DNA from: Candidatus Latescibacterota bacterium
Lineage (GTDB): Bacteria > JAAXHH01 > JACQVL01
Reading direction: 5' to 3'
NCBI GenBank assembly: GCA_016209865.1
Contig: JACQVL010000246.1
Location: 1-16,630 of the forward strand
DNA: 16,630 nucleotides
Shown in pieces: positions 1-6,666 of this stretch. The notes under the pieces were generated by a model that did no database searches, had not been told where the DNA came from, and was given only the letters and a program-made list of their open reading frames with translations. The position numbers and the translations under genes were made by a program. Each line of letters opens with the position of its first letter. Position 1 is the stretch's first letter.

Positions 1-622
1 CGCCTGGATCGACATCGAGACGACCGGCCGGGCGGCCCACGGCAGCCGTCCCGACGAGGGCATCGACGCGATCGTGCTGATGGGCGAGGTGCTCGTCGCC
101 CTCCGTGACCTGGAGCGCACGACGCTCGCCGACCGGACGCACCCGATGCTCGGTCATCCGTCCGTCCACGCGTCCCTCATCGCTGGCGGGAAGGAACTGA
201 GCACGTACCCTGACAAGTGTACACTCCAGGTCGAGCGTCGCACGATCCCCGGCGAGACGCGCGAGATGGTCGAGCAGGAACTTCACGACCTCCTCGCCCG
301 GCTCTCTGCATCCGACCCGAGGTTTCAGGGGAAAGCGGAACTCTTCTTCTACCGCGACCCGCTGGAAATCGACCGGGACGCGCCCATCGTCCAGCTCATC
401 CGGCGCGTTGCCACCCGCGTGCTCGGCCGCGAGCCGGCCTACAGCCATCTCACCGGCTGGCTCGATTCGGGCATCCTGTGTGCGCACGGTATCCCGACCG
501 TCGTCTTCGGCCCTGGCGGCGAGGGCTTCCACGCGGCGGTCGAGTACACGTACCGCGATCAGGTTCCGCTGTGCGCGCAGGTCTTGGCAGAGACGGTCGT
601 GGAGTTTTGTGGGACGCAGTAA
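1..622 (+). CDS. M20 family metallopeptidase (ArgE/DapE/ACY1/CPG2-like), C-terminal part
   Basis: The reading frame is open from the left window edge (frame beginning at base 2) to TAA at 620-622, so the N-terminal catalytic half, with most of the metal ligands, is outside the window. The first visible residues carry the motif GRAAHGSRPDEG, typical of the dimerisation (lid) domain of M20 peptidases. The end carries GPGGEGFHAAVEY, the usual C-terminal catalytic-domain segment whose His belongs to the metal centre. Family members are cytosolic, two-metal amidohydrolases that release amino acids from N-acyl or peptide substrates (acetylornithine deacetylase, succinyl-diaminopimelate desuccinylase, carboxypeptidase G2). 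The exact substrate cannot be told from this half. The next gene follows 22 nt later but has clearly lower GC, so it is probably not part of the same original operon. Confidence 0.88.
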   Translation, partial: AWIDIETTGRAAHGSRPDEGIDAIVLMGEVLVALRDLERTTLADRTHPMLGHPSVHASLIAGGKELSTYPDKCTLQVERRTIPGETREMVEQELHDLLARLSASDPRFQGKAELFFYRDPLEIDRDAPIVQLIRRVATRVLGREPAYSHLTGWLDSGILCAHGIPTVVFGPGGEGFHAAVEYTYRDQVPLCAQVLAETVVEFCGTQ

Positions 623-644
623 CAGAGCGAAGAGGGAAGAAATT

Positions 645-1028
645 ATGCATCCTACCATTCAAAGTAAACTCGCTGATCTGGCGAAGCTGTGTGTCAAACG
701 TCGTGTGCACCGGCTGGCGTTATTCGGGTCTGCAGCGAGTGATCGTTTCGATCCAGCCACGAGTGACCTGGATGTGCTCGTCGAATTCCAGCCGATGTCG
801 CCCGTGCAACATGCCGATAGCTACTTCGGCCTCATGGAAGATCTGCAACAGCTCTTCGGAATGCCGATTGATCTGGTCGAACCAGGGCCGATTCGTAATC
901 CATACTTTCGGAAAGCCGTCGAAGAAACCCAGGTGGTGTTGTATGAGACGGCTCAAAATCGGCTGTCCGTTGCAGCCGCTTGGAATAAGAAGAGAAAGTG
1001 CCCACGTCTCACAGGAGGTGAGCGTTGA
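645..1028 (+). CDS. MNT-type minimal nucleotidyltransferase (toxin-antitoxin-like)
   Basis: A 127-residue protein starting at ATG 645, preceded by a purine-rich GAGGGAAG ribosome site. It carries the polymerase-beta-type nucleotidyltransferase signature: G28-S29, then an acidic pair D41-x-D43 within SDLDVLVEF. A second strand, PIDLVEPGPI, and NPYFRKAV match the minimal nucleotidyltransferase (MNT) family. MNT proteins are usually encoded beside HEPN-domain toxins, and some (MntA of MntA-HepT) neutralise the toxin by transferring AMP groups to it. No HEPN gene follows here. The stop TGA overlaps the ATG of the next small gene (TGATG), suggesting coupled translation. The last ~25 residues (TAQNRLSVAAAW onward) form an unexplained basic tail. 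GC is visibly lower than in flanking genes. The family call is firm; antitoxin function is inferred. Confidence 0.85.
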   Translation: MHPTIQSKLADLAKLCVKRRVHRLALFGSAASDRFDPATSDLDVLVEFQPMSPVQHADSYFGLMEDLQQLFGMPIDLVEPGPIRNPYFRKAVEETQVVLYETAQNRLSVAAAWNKKRKCPRLTGGER

Positions 1029-1204
1029 TGATGGCGGAGACCAACATCAAAGAAATCTACAAGCGGTATATCAAGCCCTTGTCAATTGCCGAGCAATTAC
1101 GACTGGTCGTGATGATCGCGAATGATCTGACGATAGAACTTACCGAGTCAGCCCAACAATCACAGCATCCCCTTAAAGAACAAGAAGGAAAGGGGCAATT
1201 ATGA
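1028..1204 (+). CDS. 58-residue small protein in an antitoxin-like operon
   Basis: Starting at ATG 1028, within TGATGATG at the end of the nucleotidyltransferase gene, there is an open frame of 58 codons ending at TGA 1202-1204. The start is preceded by AGGAGG at 1014-1019, a strong ribosome site. Its stop overlaps the next start as ATGA. The protein begins MMAETNIKEIYKRY and contains IKPLSIAEQLRLVVMIAND, an amphipathic helical stretch of the kind seen in short antitoxin-associated proteins, then a hydrophilic Gln/Glu/Lys-rich tail. I do not recognise a named family. The overlaps on both sides and the good ribosome site are the main evidence that it is a real gene. It could be an antitoxin, or a partner subunit for the nucleotidyltransferase. 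Confidence 0.68.
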   Translation: MMAETNIKEIYKRYIKPLSIAEQLRLVVMIANDLTIELTESAQQSQHPLKEQEGKGQL

Positions 1205-1410
1205 AATCGGTACAGATAGAATTACCGGACAAATTAGCAGCCGACCTTGACGCGCTGGTGCAAGCCGGATGGTTTCGGAGCGAAGATGAACTCGTTCGCT
1301 TAGCCTTAGTCGAGTTTGTACGACGTCATCGGTTCGAATTATTAGAACGATTCCAGCGAGAGGATATCGCGTGGGTGTCACGGCAGACAGGAGAAACAGA
1401 CAATGGCTGA
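1201..1410 (+). CDS. Ribbon-helix-helix (CopG/ParD-like) antitoxin-type DNA-binding protein
   Basis: A 69-residue protein starting at ATG 1201, overlapping the previous stop by 4 nt and preceded by GGAAAGG. The N-terminal strand KSVQIELPDKLAADLDAL followed by two short helices (SEDELVRLALVEFVRRH) is the ribbon-helix-helix fold: alternating residues of the strand insert into the DNA major groove in dimers. The C-terminal part (FELLERFQREDIAWVSRQ) resembles the toxin-binding tail of CopG/ParD-type antitoxins. Such proteins are normally partnered with a PIN, RelE/ParE or similar toxin and repress their own operon. No toxin gene is recognisable next to it. The end overlaps the HicB-like gene by 8 nt. 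Confidence 0.8.
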   Translation: MKSVQIELPDKLAADLDALVQAGWFRSEDELVRLALVEFVRRHRFELLERFQREDIAWVSRQTGETDNG

Positions 1411-1603
1411 GATTCTTATTGCGATTAAGATTGAGCCGCTGGAAGAAGGTGGCTATTTGGCAACCAGCGACGAGCTACAGGGACTGGTCGCTCAAGGGCG
1501 TACGGTCGCTGAAGCAATGGAGATCGCCCAAGACGTGGCACGTAAGCTCATCGAGTCGTATATCGAACACGGCGATCCACTCCCTTATCTGGGTGAACAG
1601 TAA
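1403..1603 (+). CDS. HicB-like antitoxin-family protein without an adjacent HicA
   Basis: A 66-residue protein starting at ATG 1403 inside the end of the ribbon-helix-helix gene, with GGAGAAA upstream (1390-1396). The pattern of an initial strand (ILIAIKIEPLEEGGYLATS), a second strand and turn (DELQGLVAQGRT) and a long helix (VAEAMEIAQDVARKLIESYIEHG) ending in PLP is the partial RNase H-like fold of HicB. HicB normally blocks the small mRNA interferase HicA encoded directly beside it. Here the flanks are the ribbon-helix-helix gene and, after 38 nt, the sialidase-like gene; neither strand of the gap can encode HicA. The DNA-binding domain often found at the C-terminus of HicB is also absent, and the upstream ribbon-helix-helix protein might supply that role in trans (inference). 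Confidence 0.8.
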   Translation: MAEILIAIKIEPLEEGGYLATSDELQGLVAQGRTVAEAMEIAQDVARKLIESYIEHGDPLPYLGEQ

Positions 1604-1641
1604 TACCCTATTCTGAAGGACAACACAACGAGAGGCCCACT

Positions 1642-2727
1642 ATGACCCATCCCATCGACATCCGCACCCTCCTCGGCGCGACGGTCACGGACGTCGTGCG
1701 CGGCCAGGGATATTTTCCCGTCATCATCCAGACCGGCGGACGTGAACTGCTCGTCGTCCTCCGTGGCGGAGCCGGACACATCGGCATCAAAGGCCGCTTA
1801 GACATCGTCCGCTCGACGGACGGCGGGCAGACATGGGCCCCGCCGCAGACGGTCGCCGATAGCGAGCGGGATGACCGCAACCCGGCGTTCGGCATCGCGT
1901 CCGACGGGACGATCGTCTTGGCGTACCACTGGCAGGGCTGCTACGACGCGACAGGCAAATGGAACCCCTCCCTCAACCGGCAAGACACCCGCGTCGTCCG
2001 TTCGACCGACGGGGGACGAACATGGACCGGGGACACGCTCATCGATTACACGCCCATCAACGGTGCATCCCCTTTTGGGAAAATCCGCGACGTGAACGGC
2101 ATCCTCCACATGCCCATTTACGTGGGCCAGGTACTCGGCGATGCGACCGACGCGGTCAGAGTCGGCCCGGCGACGTGTCCGACGTACCTCCTCCGGTCGT
2201 CCGATCATGGCCGGACGTGGGGCGACCCGATCCTCGTCGCCCTCGGCCTGAATGAGGCGGACGTCATCGTCCTGCCGGACGGGGACTGGCTGTTCGCCGC
2301 CCGGTCGGAGCAGGAAGATGAGCAGGCGATCTACACCTGCCGGTCGTCCGACGGCGGGCGGACGTGGCGGCTGACCGGGCGGGTCACGGCAGCCTCCGAG
2401 CATCCACCCGACCTGACGCTCCTGGGCAACGGATGGGTGCTCCTCACCTTCGGGCATCGCCATCCGCCGTACGGGGTGCAGGGGATCGTCAGCAAGGACG
2501 GCGGCCGGACATGGGACGGCCGGCGGCTCGTGTACGACGAGACCCTGCCCGGCGGGGACAGCGGCTACCCCTCAACCGCCCGATTGCCGGACGGCCGGCT
2601 GATCACCGTGTACTACTCGACGGGCACTCCCGAACAGCCGTGGGATGCGTACGAGGCGGTCAACACGTTCTGTCGTGCGGTGTGCTACGATGAACAAGCA
2701 CTCATCGGCGCACTGGACGGTCAATAA
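1642..2727 (+). CDS. Sialidase-family beta-propeller protein with five Asp boxes (BNR repeats)
   Basis: A 361-residue protein starting at ATG 1642, with GAGAGG upstream. Five Asp-box motifs of the form S-x-D-x-G-x-T-W are visible at residues 58-65, 121-128, 186-193, 235-242 and 284-291, regularly spaced as expected for the blades of a six-bladed propeller. RNPAFGIASDG (about residue 80) and YPSTARLPDG (near 320) match typical sialidase blade segments, including candidate arginines for carboxylate binding. The family includes exo-sialidases (GH33) but also propellers acting on other glycans, so the substrate is not certain. There is no signal peptide or membrane segment, so the protein appears cytosolic, unlike secreted sialidases. 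It is followed by a cupin gene after 54 nt, probably in one operon. Confidence 0.82.
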   Translation: MTHPIDIRTLLGATVTDVVRGQGYFPVIIQTGGRELLVVLRGGAGHIGIKGRLDIVRSTDGGQTWAPPQTVADSERDDRNPAFGIASDGTIVLAYHWQGCYDATGKWNPSLNRQDTRVVRSTDGGRTWTGDTLIDYTPINGASPFGKIRDVNGILHMPIYVGQVLGDATDAVRVGPATCPTYLLRSSDHGRTWGDPILVALGLNEADVIVLPDGDWLFAARSEQEDEQAIYTCRSSDGGRTWRLTGRVTAASEHPPDLTLLGNGWVLLTFGHRHPPYGVQGIVSKDGGRTWDGRRLVYDETLPGGDSGYPSTARLPDGRLITVYYSTGTPEQPWDAYEAVNTFCRAVCYDEQALIGALDGQ

Positions 2728-2781
2728 TGGGTTGCGGCGAATCGTAAACCTCCTTATCTTGATACAGGAAGGAGCGCCACC

Positions 2782-3936
2782 ATGCCTGGCATTGTCGTCG
2801 GTCATCTTGATGACCCGAACAGTCTTGAGCCGGTGTTCAGGGAACTGGAGGACGGGGACCCTGGCTTCACGATGGGCGTGGGCACGGTCGATTCGGACGA
2901 AGTGATCCTCACGTCCGGACGCGGCGGGGTGCGGCACCTCTGGATCGAACGTGGAGAAGGGAGAGTCTATCTCCCTGAAGGCTACCGGACGCAGGAAGGG
3001 GACGGCGCGCGGCTGCCGGATGAGTACCGCACGGCTGCCGTAGACCCGGACGTGCTTGCAACGTTGCATACTCTCGCGCACAGAGTAGAGACGTTCCATC
3101 CGAGACTGCAGGCCCCCGTCCGTGCGATCATCGCGCGTTTGCATGGCACGACGTTCATCGGCGACATCGCCGGGGAGGTCTGGCTGATCATCGAAAGCGG
3201 CGTCCCGCCTGAGGAATGGACGGCCGATCAGGATGCCAGCCTGGCGCTCGATATCATCATCGCACGCTACCGGGACCTCGGCTGGTCGGTCAAACAGACC
3301 GGGTCGTATGAACCCATCACGGCGGGGGATCAGGTGACGGTTACCGGCGATCAGCCGCTCCGGGCCGGCGGCCGGTTCCGGTCCTGGTGGATCGAGTATG
3401 GCGAGCGAACGACCCACATCTCCGCCGCCCGCCGTCTGCGCTACCTGAAGGACACGGCGGGCGGGTGCAATTTTTCGTTCGACGCGTTCCGCCGGCTCCC
3501 GATGACCTGGTACGCGAACACAGGAACGCCCGACCAGCCCGACGGGATCAACCGGATCAACAGTCACGTCGTCAACATCGCCGCCGAGACATCCCAGACG
3601 CACTATCACCCCGCTATCCCCGTCGGCGGGGGACGACCGCAGAGCGAGCTGTACCTGGTGCTCGACCCGGCGATGTACCGGCTCAACACATACGGCCGAC
3701 GGGCCTTTCTCCACACGTTTCCTGACCTGCAAGACCTCTCCGTCTACGATGAAACGCCCCTCCGGCCAGGGTCGACGATCTACATCCGCCCGGACACCGG
3801 TCATCGCGGGATCGACGTGTTCGTCAACGTCATCACCCTGCCGGGGTTCAAGCCCCGGAACGAGATCTACCTCGATCAGGCGATCAAGGACACCGCGCAC
3901 GGACGCGCGCCGTACAACGGGAATGTGGCGAGATAG
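2782..3936 (+). CDS. Uncharacterised protein with a C-terminal cupin domain
   Basis: A 384-residue protein starting at ATG 2782, 7 nt after AAGGAG (2769-2774). The C-terminal third carries both cupin motifs: H274-Y-H276 with E289 (motif 1) and a PDTGH segment with H341 followed by N (motif 2), giving a plausible His3-Glu metal site. The first ~200 residues, with VGTVDSDEV and EVWLIIESGVPPEEW, match nothing I recognise. There is no signal peptide. The neighbours, a sialidase-like propeller upstream and a sugar kinase beyond the sigma factor, fit a role in carbohydrate metabolism such as a sugar isomerase or a sugar-responsive protein, but this is a guess. A longer frame on the opposite strand over this gene is Arg/Val/Asp/Pro-rich and has no ribosome site, so I take this strand as coding. 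Confidence 0.75.
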   Translation: MPGIVVGHLDDPNSLEPVFRELEDGDPGFTMGVGTVDSDEVILTSGRGGVRHLWIERGEGRVYLPEGYRTQEGDGARLPDEYRTAAVDPDVLATLHTLAHRVETFHPRLQAPVRAIIARLHGTTFIGDIAGEVWLIIESGVPPEEWTADQDASLALDIIIARYRDLGWSVKQTGSYEPITAGDQVTVTGDQPLRAGGRFRSWWIEYGERTTHISAARRLRYLKDTAGGCNFSFDAFRRLPMTWYANTGTPDQPDGINRINSHVVNIAAETSQTHYHPAIPVGGGRPQSELYLVLDPAMYRLNTYGRRAFLHTFPDLQDLSVYDETPLRPGSTIYIRPDTGHRGIDVFVNVITLPGFKPRNEIYLDQAIKDTAHGRAPYNGNVAR

Positions 3937-3954
3937 GGATTCGTGAAAAAATGC

Positions 3955-3983
3955 TTGACGCCCGCTCCCCTTCGTGCTATTGT
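3955..3983 (+). promoter_or_regulatory. Sigma-70-type promoter of the sigma factor gene (extended -10)
   Basis: TTGACG (3955-3960) and TATTGT (3978-3983) are separated by exactly 17 nt. A TG pair one base before the -10 box (TGCTATTGT) makes it an extended -10 promoter. Transcription would start near 3990, giving a leader of about 70 nt before the chosen ATG at 4061. It lies just after the cupin stop codon and points at the sigma factor gene. Confidence 0.72.
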
Positions 3984-4024
3984 GAACAGATGACAGACCA
4001 CGGATAATGGACGGCGGGCAGCGA

Positions 4025-4054
4025 ATCACCTCCTTCACCCCCGTTTTCGTGGAG
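4025..4054 (+). promoter_or_regulatory. Sigma factor leader: anti-Shine-Dalgarno-like sequence and ribosome site
   Basis: ATCACCTCCTT at 4025-4035 is the same as the universally conserved 3' tail of 16S rRNA. The ribosome site GGAG (4051-4054) lies 6 nt before ATG 4061 and decides the start; the earlier in-frame ATG at 4007 has no ribosome site. CTCC within the first element could pair with GGAG, masking the ribosome site. The ribosome site is fairly safe; a regulatory role for the mimic is speculative. Confidence 0.4.
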
Positions 4055-4060
4055 TCCCGC

Positions 4061-4963
4061 ATGGACGACTCGATGCATGAGAAGCCGGATATCAGAGAGC
4101 GGATGATGAATGTCCCGACGTCGAAGTCGCACGCGCCCGAGGATCAATCCCTCGATATCTACCTGCGTGAAATCCGGGAGATTCCGCTCCTCTCCGCCGA
4201 GGAGGAGATCGCGCTGGCCCAGTCTGTCCGTCGGGGGGAGCGCGACGCGTTGAATAAGCTCGTCCAGTCGAACCTGCGGTTCGTCGTCGCCGTCGCCAAG
4301 CAATACCAGAATCAGGGCCTCCCGCTGTCTGATCTGATCAACGAGGGCAACCTCGGCCTCATCAAGGCCGCGGAGCGGTTCGACGAGGCCAAAGGGTTCA
4401 AGTTCATCTCGTACGCGGTCTGGTGGGTCCGCCAGGCGATCCTGCAGGCCTTGGCCGAGCAGTCCCGCATCTTCCGGCTCCCGCTCAACCGGGTCGAGGA
4501 ACTCCGGCGGATCAATAAAGTGCTTCGCGGCCTCAAGCAGGAGTATGGCCGGGAGCCCAGTACCCTCGAGATCGCCGAACAACTCTCGATGAACCAGAAC
4601 GACATCGCGGACACGCTGAAGATGTTCAGCACCCATCTCTCTCTGGACGCGTCGTTTAACTACGGGGAAGACGGTCGACTGCTGGACATCCTGGAGGACA
4701 AGACCCAGGAATCCCCGGACGGCCGGTTGATGGACAGCGCGTTGAAAGAAGAAGTCCACTGGGCGCTCAACACCCTGTCTGCCCGCGAGGCGGAGGTCGT
4801 GCGCCTGTATTTCGGGATCGATGAGGACCGGCCGTTCACCCTCGACGAGATCGGCAGGCGATTCGGACTCACGCGGGAGCGGGTCCGGCAGATCAAGGAA
4901 CGGGCCATCCGGCGGCTCCAGCACAGTTCGCGCAGTATGCGATTGAGGCCGTATATGAATTAG
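4061..4963 (+). CDS. rpoD: RNA polymerase primary-type sigma factor (sigma-70, short form)
   Basis: A 300-residue sigma-70 protein. It begins with region 1.2 (DQSLDIYLREIREIPLLS, from residue 28), has region 2 with the core-binding and -10 recognition helix (NLRFVVAVAKQYQNQG, and YAVWWVRQAILQAL from residue 118), region 3 (LNRVEELRRINKVLRGL), and region 4 with the -35 binding helix-turn-helix (FTLDEIGRRFGLTRERVRQIKERA, from residue 259, given here as a motif in two halves around GLTRERV). Region 1.1 and the long non-conserved insert of E. coli RpoD are absent, as in primary sigma factors of Bacteroidota, Chlorobi and relatives. It therefore may be the housekeeping sigma factor (rpoD/sigA) or a group 2 paralogue. 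ATG 4061 is chosen because GGAG lies 6 nt upstream. It is transcribed from its own promoter; a heptamer inverted array starts in its stop codon. Confidence 0.9.
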   Translation: MDDSMHEKPDIRERMMNVPTSKSHAPEDQSLDIYLREIREIPLLSAEEEIALAQSVRRGERDALNKLVQSNLRFVVAVAKQYQNQGLPLSDLINEGNLGLIKAAERFDEAKGFKFISYAVWWVRQAILQALAEQSRIFRLPLNRVEELRRINKVLRGLKQEYGREPSTLEIAEQLSMNQNDIADTLKMFSTHLSLDASFNYGEDGRLLDILEDKTQESPDGRLMDSALKEEVHWALNTLSAREAEVVRLYFGIDEDRPFTLDEIGRRFGLTRERVRQIKERAIRRLQHSSRSMRLRPYMN

Positions 4964-5083
4964 TGACGAGTGACAAGTGACGAGTAAAAGACGATCATGC
5001 CAGATCACATTCAGCCCTGGTAATTGTCGTCAATACATCAGTTTTCTTTACACTCGCCACTCGTCACCCGTCACTCGTCACTG
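4963..5083. repeat. Inverted heptamer array A (GTGACGA type)
   Basis: The left arm has three tandem 7-nt units, GTGACGA-GTGACAA-GTGACGA (4963-4983), then GTAAA (4984-4988). After a 58-nt spacer the right arm begins TTTAC (4047 plus 1000, i.e. 5047-5051) and has four reverse-complement units: TCGCCAC, TCGTCAC, CCGTCAC, TCGTCAC (5054-5081). The GTAAA/TTTAC pair flanks the spacer symmetrically. The first unit uses the G of the sigma factor stop codon. The arms can form a long imperfect hairpin. It has no coding content; a frame running through it into xylB (from TTG 5024) is an artefact. Confidence 0.85.
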
Positions 5084-5090
5084 TGTTTTG

Positions 5091-5096
5091 AAGGAG
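5091..5096 (+). promoter_or_regulatory. Ribosome site deciding the xylB start
   Basis: AAGGAG lies 5 nt before ATG 5102. The upstream in-frame TTG at 5024 would add 26 residues (SLHSPLVTRHSSL type) that come from the heptamer repeat, so the ATG is preferred. Confidence 0.8.
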
Positions 5097-5101
5097 CCCT
5101 C

Positions 5102-6643
5102 ATGCGCCATCTCATCGGCCTTGATGTCGGAACCACCGGCGTCAAAACCATCCTCGTCGATGAGCGGGGAACGGTCTTAGCGAGCGCGTTTGAAGCATAC
5201 CCCCTGTCAACTCCCTCCCCCAACTGGGCAGAGCAGGACCCGGCGGACTGGTGGCGCGCGACGGTCGAGACGCTCCAGGACGTCGTCACCGCCTCCCAGG
5301 TCGACCCTGCAACGATCGCCGGGATCGGCCTCTCCGGCCAAATGCACAGCTCCGTCCTCTTAGACGAACACGATCAGGTGCTCCGTCCCTCCATCCTCTG
5401 GTGCGATACCCGCACGACCGCCCAATGCCGCTGGATCACGGAGACCGTCGGCCTCGACCGCTTAGCGTCGTACGTGTCCAACCCGGCGCTCGAAGGGTTC
5501 ACCGCCCCGAAGCTCATCTGGGTGCGCGACCATGAGCCGGACGTGTACCACAAAATCCAGCACGTCATCCTTCCGAAGGATTACATCCGGTTCAAGCTGA
5601 CGGGCGTGTACGCGATGGAAGTGTCGGACGCCGCCGGGACGCTCCTGTTCGACGTCAAGAACCGGCGGTGGTCGCACGAATTGATGCACGCCATCGGTCT
5701 TGCCCCGGAGTGGATGCCCCCATGCTACGAATCGATCGATGTGTGCGGGACGGTCACGCCGGCGGTGGCGGAGGCGACCGGCCTGAAGGCCGGGACGCCC
5801 GTTGTCGGTGGGGGAGCGGATAACACCTGCGGCGCGGTGGGCAACGGCATCGTCCGGGCCGGACGGGTGCTGTCCAGTCTCGGCACGTCGGGCGTCGTGT
5901 TCGCCCACACCGACGACGTCCGGGTCGATCCCGACATGCGCGTTCATACGTTCTGCCACAGCGTCCCCCACAAGTGGTACCTGATGGGCGTGACCCTGTT
6001 CGCGGGCGGGTCGTTCCGCTGGTACCGCGACACGTTGGGCGAGCTCGAGGTCAGCATGGGGCGGCTGGCGAACATCGACCCGTACGAATTGCTCACCCTC
6101 GAGGCGGAACGGGCCCCGGTCGGCAGTGAAGGGCTGATCTTCCTCCCCTACCTGATGGGTGAACGGACCCCGCACAAGGACGCCAACGCCAAAGGGATGT
6201 TCTTCGGCCTCACCGGACGGCATGACCGGAGCCATCTCATCCGATCCGTGATCGAGGGGATCACCTACGCCATGCGAGATTCGCTCGAGATCGTCCGCGG
6301 ACTCGGACTCTCCATCGCCCAGATCCGGACGACGGGCGGGGGCGCGCGGAGCCCGTTTTGGCGGCAGGTCCAGGCGGATATCTACGGCGCGGAAGTCGTC
6401 ACCATCAACGTCGCCGAAGGGCCTGCGTTCGGGGCGGCCATCTTAGCCGGCGTCGGCACCGGCCTGTTCACGAGCGTGGAAGAGGCGACCGATGACCTTG
6501 TCCGGATCGTCACCCGCACCGAACCGAACGCGACCGCGTCCTCATGGTATGACCGCTACTATCAGGTGTTCAAAGGACTGTATCCTGCGTTGAAACCGAG
6601 TTTCGATCAGGTGTCTGACCTGGTCCGAGCACAGACGAAGTAA
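5102..6643 (+). CDS. xylB: Xylulokinase (FGGY family)
   Basis: A 513-residue carbohydrate kinase of normal xylulokinase length. It phosphorylates D-xylulose with ATP to xylulose 5-phosphate, feeding the pentose phosphate pathway. Motifs in order: GLDVGTTGVKTILVDERG (phosphate-binding loop, residues ~6-23), GLSGQMHSSVLLDE with WCDTRT (sugar site, the Gln-Met-His signature of xylulokinases), GGGADNTCGAVG with the presumed catalytic base D240, SLGTSGVVF, LPYLMGERTPHKDA and TTGGGARSPFWRQ with EGPAFGAA at the ATP site. GQMH and GERTPH favour xylulokinase over glycerol kinase. The start ATG 5102 has AAGGAG 5 nt upstream. It lies between heptamer arrays A and B, so its transcription may come from the sigma factor promoter or from an unseen promoter. 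Confidence 0.92.
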   Translation: MRHLIGLDVGTTGVKTILVDERGTVLASAFEAYPLSTPSPNWAEQDPADWWRATVETLQDVVTASQVDPATIAGIGLSGQMHSSVLLDEHDQVLRPSILWCDTRTTAQCRWITETVGLDRLASYVSNPALEGFTAPKLIWVRDHEPDVYHKIQHVILPKDYIRFKLTGVYAMEVSDAAGTLLFDVKNRRWSHELMHAIGLAPEWMPPCYESIDVCGTVTPAVAEATGLKAGTPVVGGGADNTCGAVGNGIVRAGRVLSSLGTSGVVFAHTDDVRVDPDMRVHTFCHSVPHKWYLMGVTLFAGGSFRWYRDTLGELEVSMGRLANIDPYELLTLEAERAPVGSEGLIFLPYLMGERTPHKDANAKGMFFGLTGRHDRSHLIRSVIEGITYAMRDSLEIVRGLGLSIAQIRTTGGGARSPFWRQVQADIYGAEVVTINVAEGPAFGAAILAGVGTGLFTSVEEATDDLVRIVTRTEPNATASSWYDRYYQVFKGLYPALKPSFDQVSDLVRAQTK

Positions 6644-6666
6644 GCTACCCACATCCTCCCCACTCC

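Noticed and set aside
1604-1641. Hidden HicA toxin next to the HicB-like gene
   Set aside because: The gap is only 38 nt, and no HicA-like frame is found on either strand around it.
2572-4062. 496-residue open frame on the minus strand, longer than the cupin gene it overlaps
   Set aside because: It is rich in Arg, Val, Asp and Pro, has no recognisable domain or ribosome site, and is the usual mirror frame of a GC-rich gene. The plus strand has cupin motifs and AAGGAG at the right distance.
5024-5052. Promoter for xylB in the spacer of array A (TTGTCG, 17 nt, TTTACA)
   Set aside because: The -10 match is poor (three of six); not enough to call.
5024-5101. N-terminal extension of xylB from TTG 5024
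   Set aside because: The extra residues are translated from heptamer array A; the ATG at 5102 has a good ribosome site and the family N-terminus.
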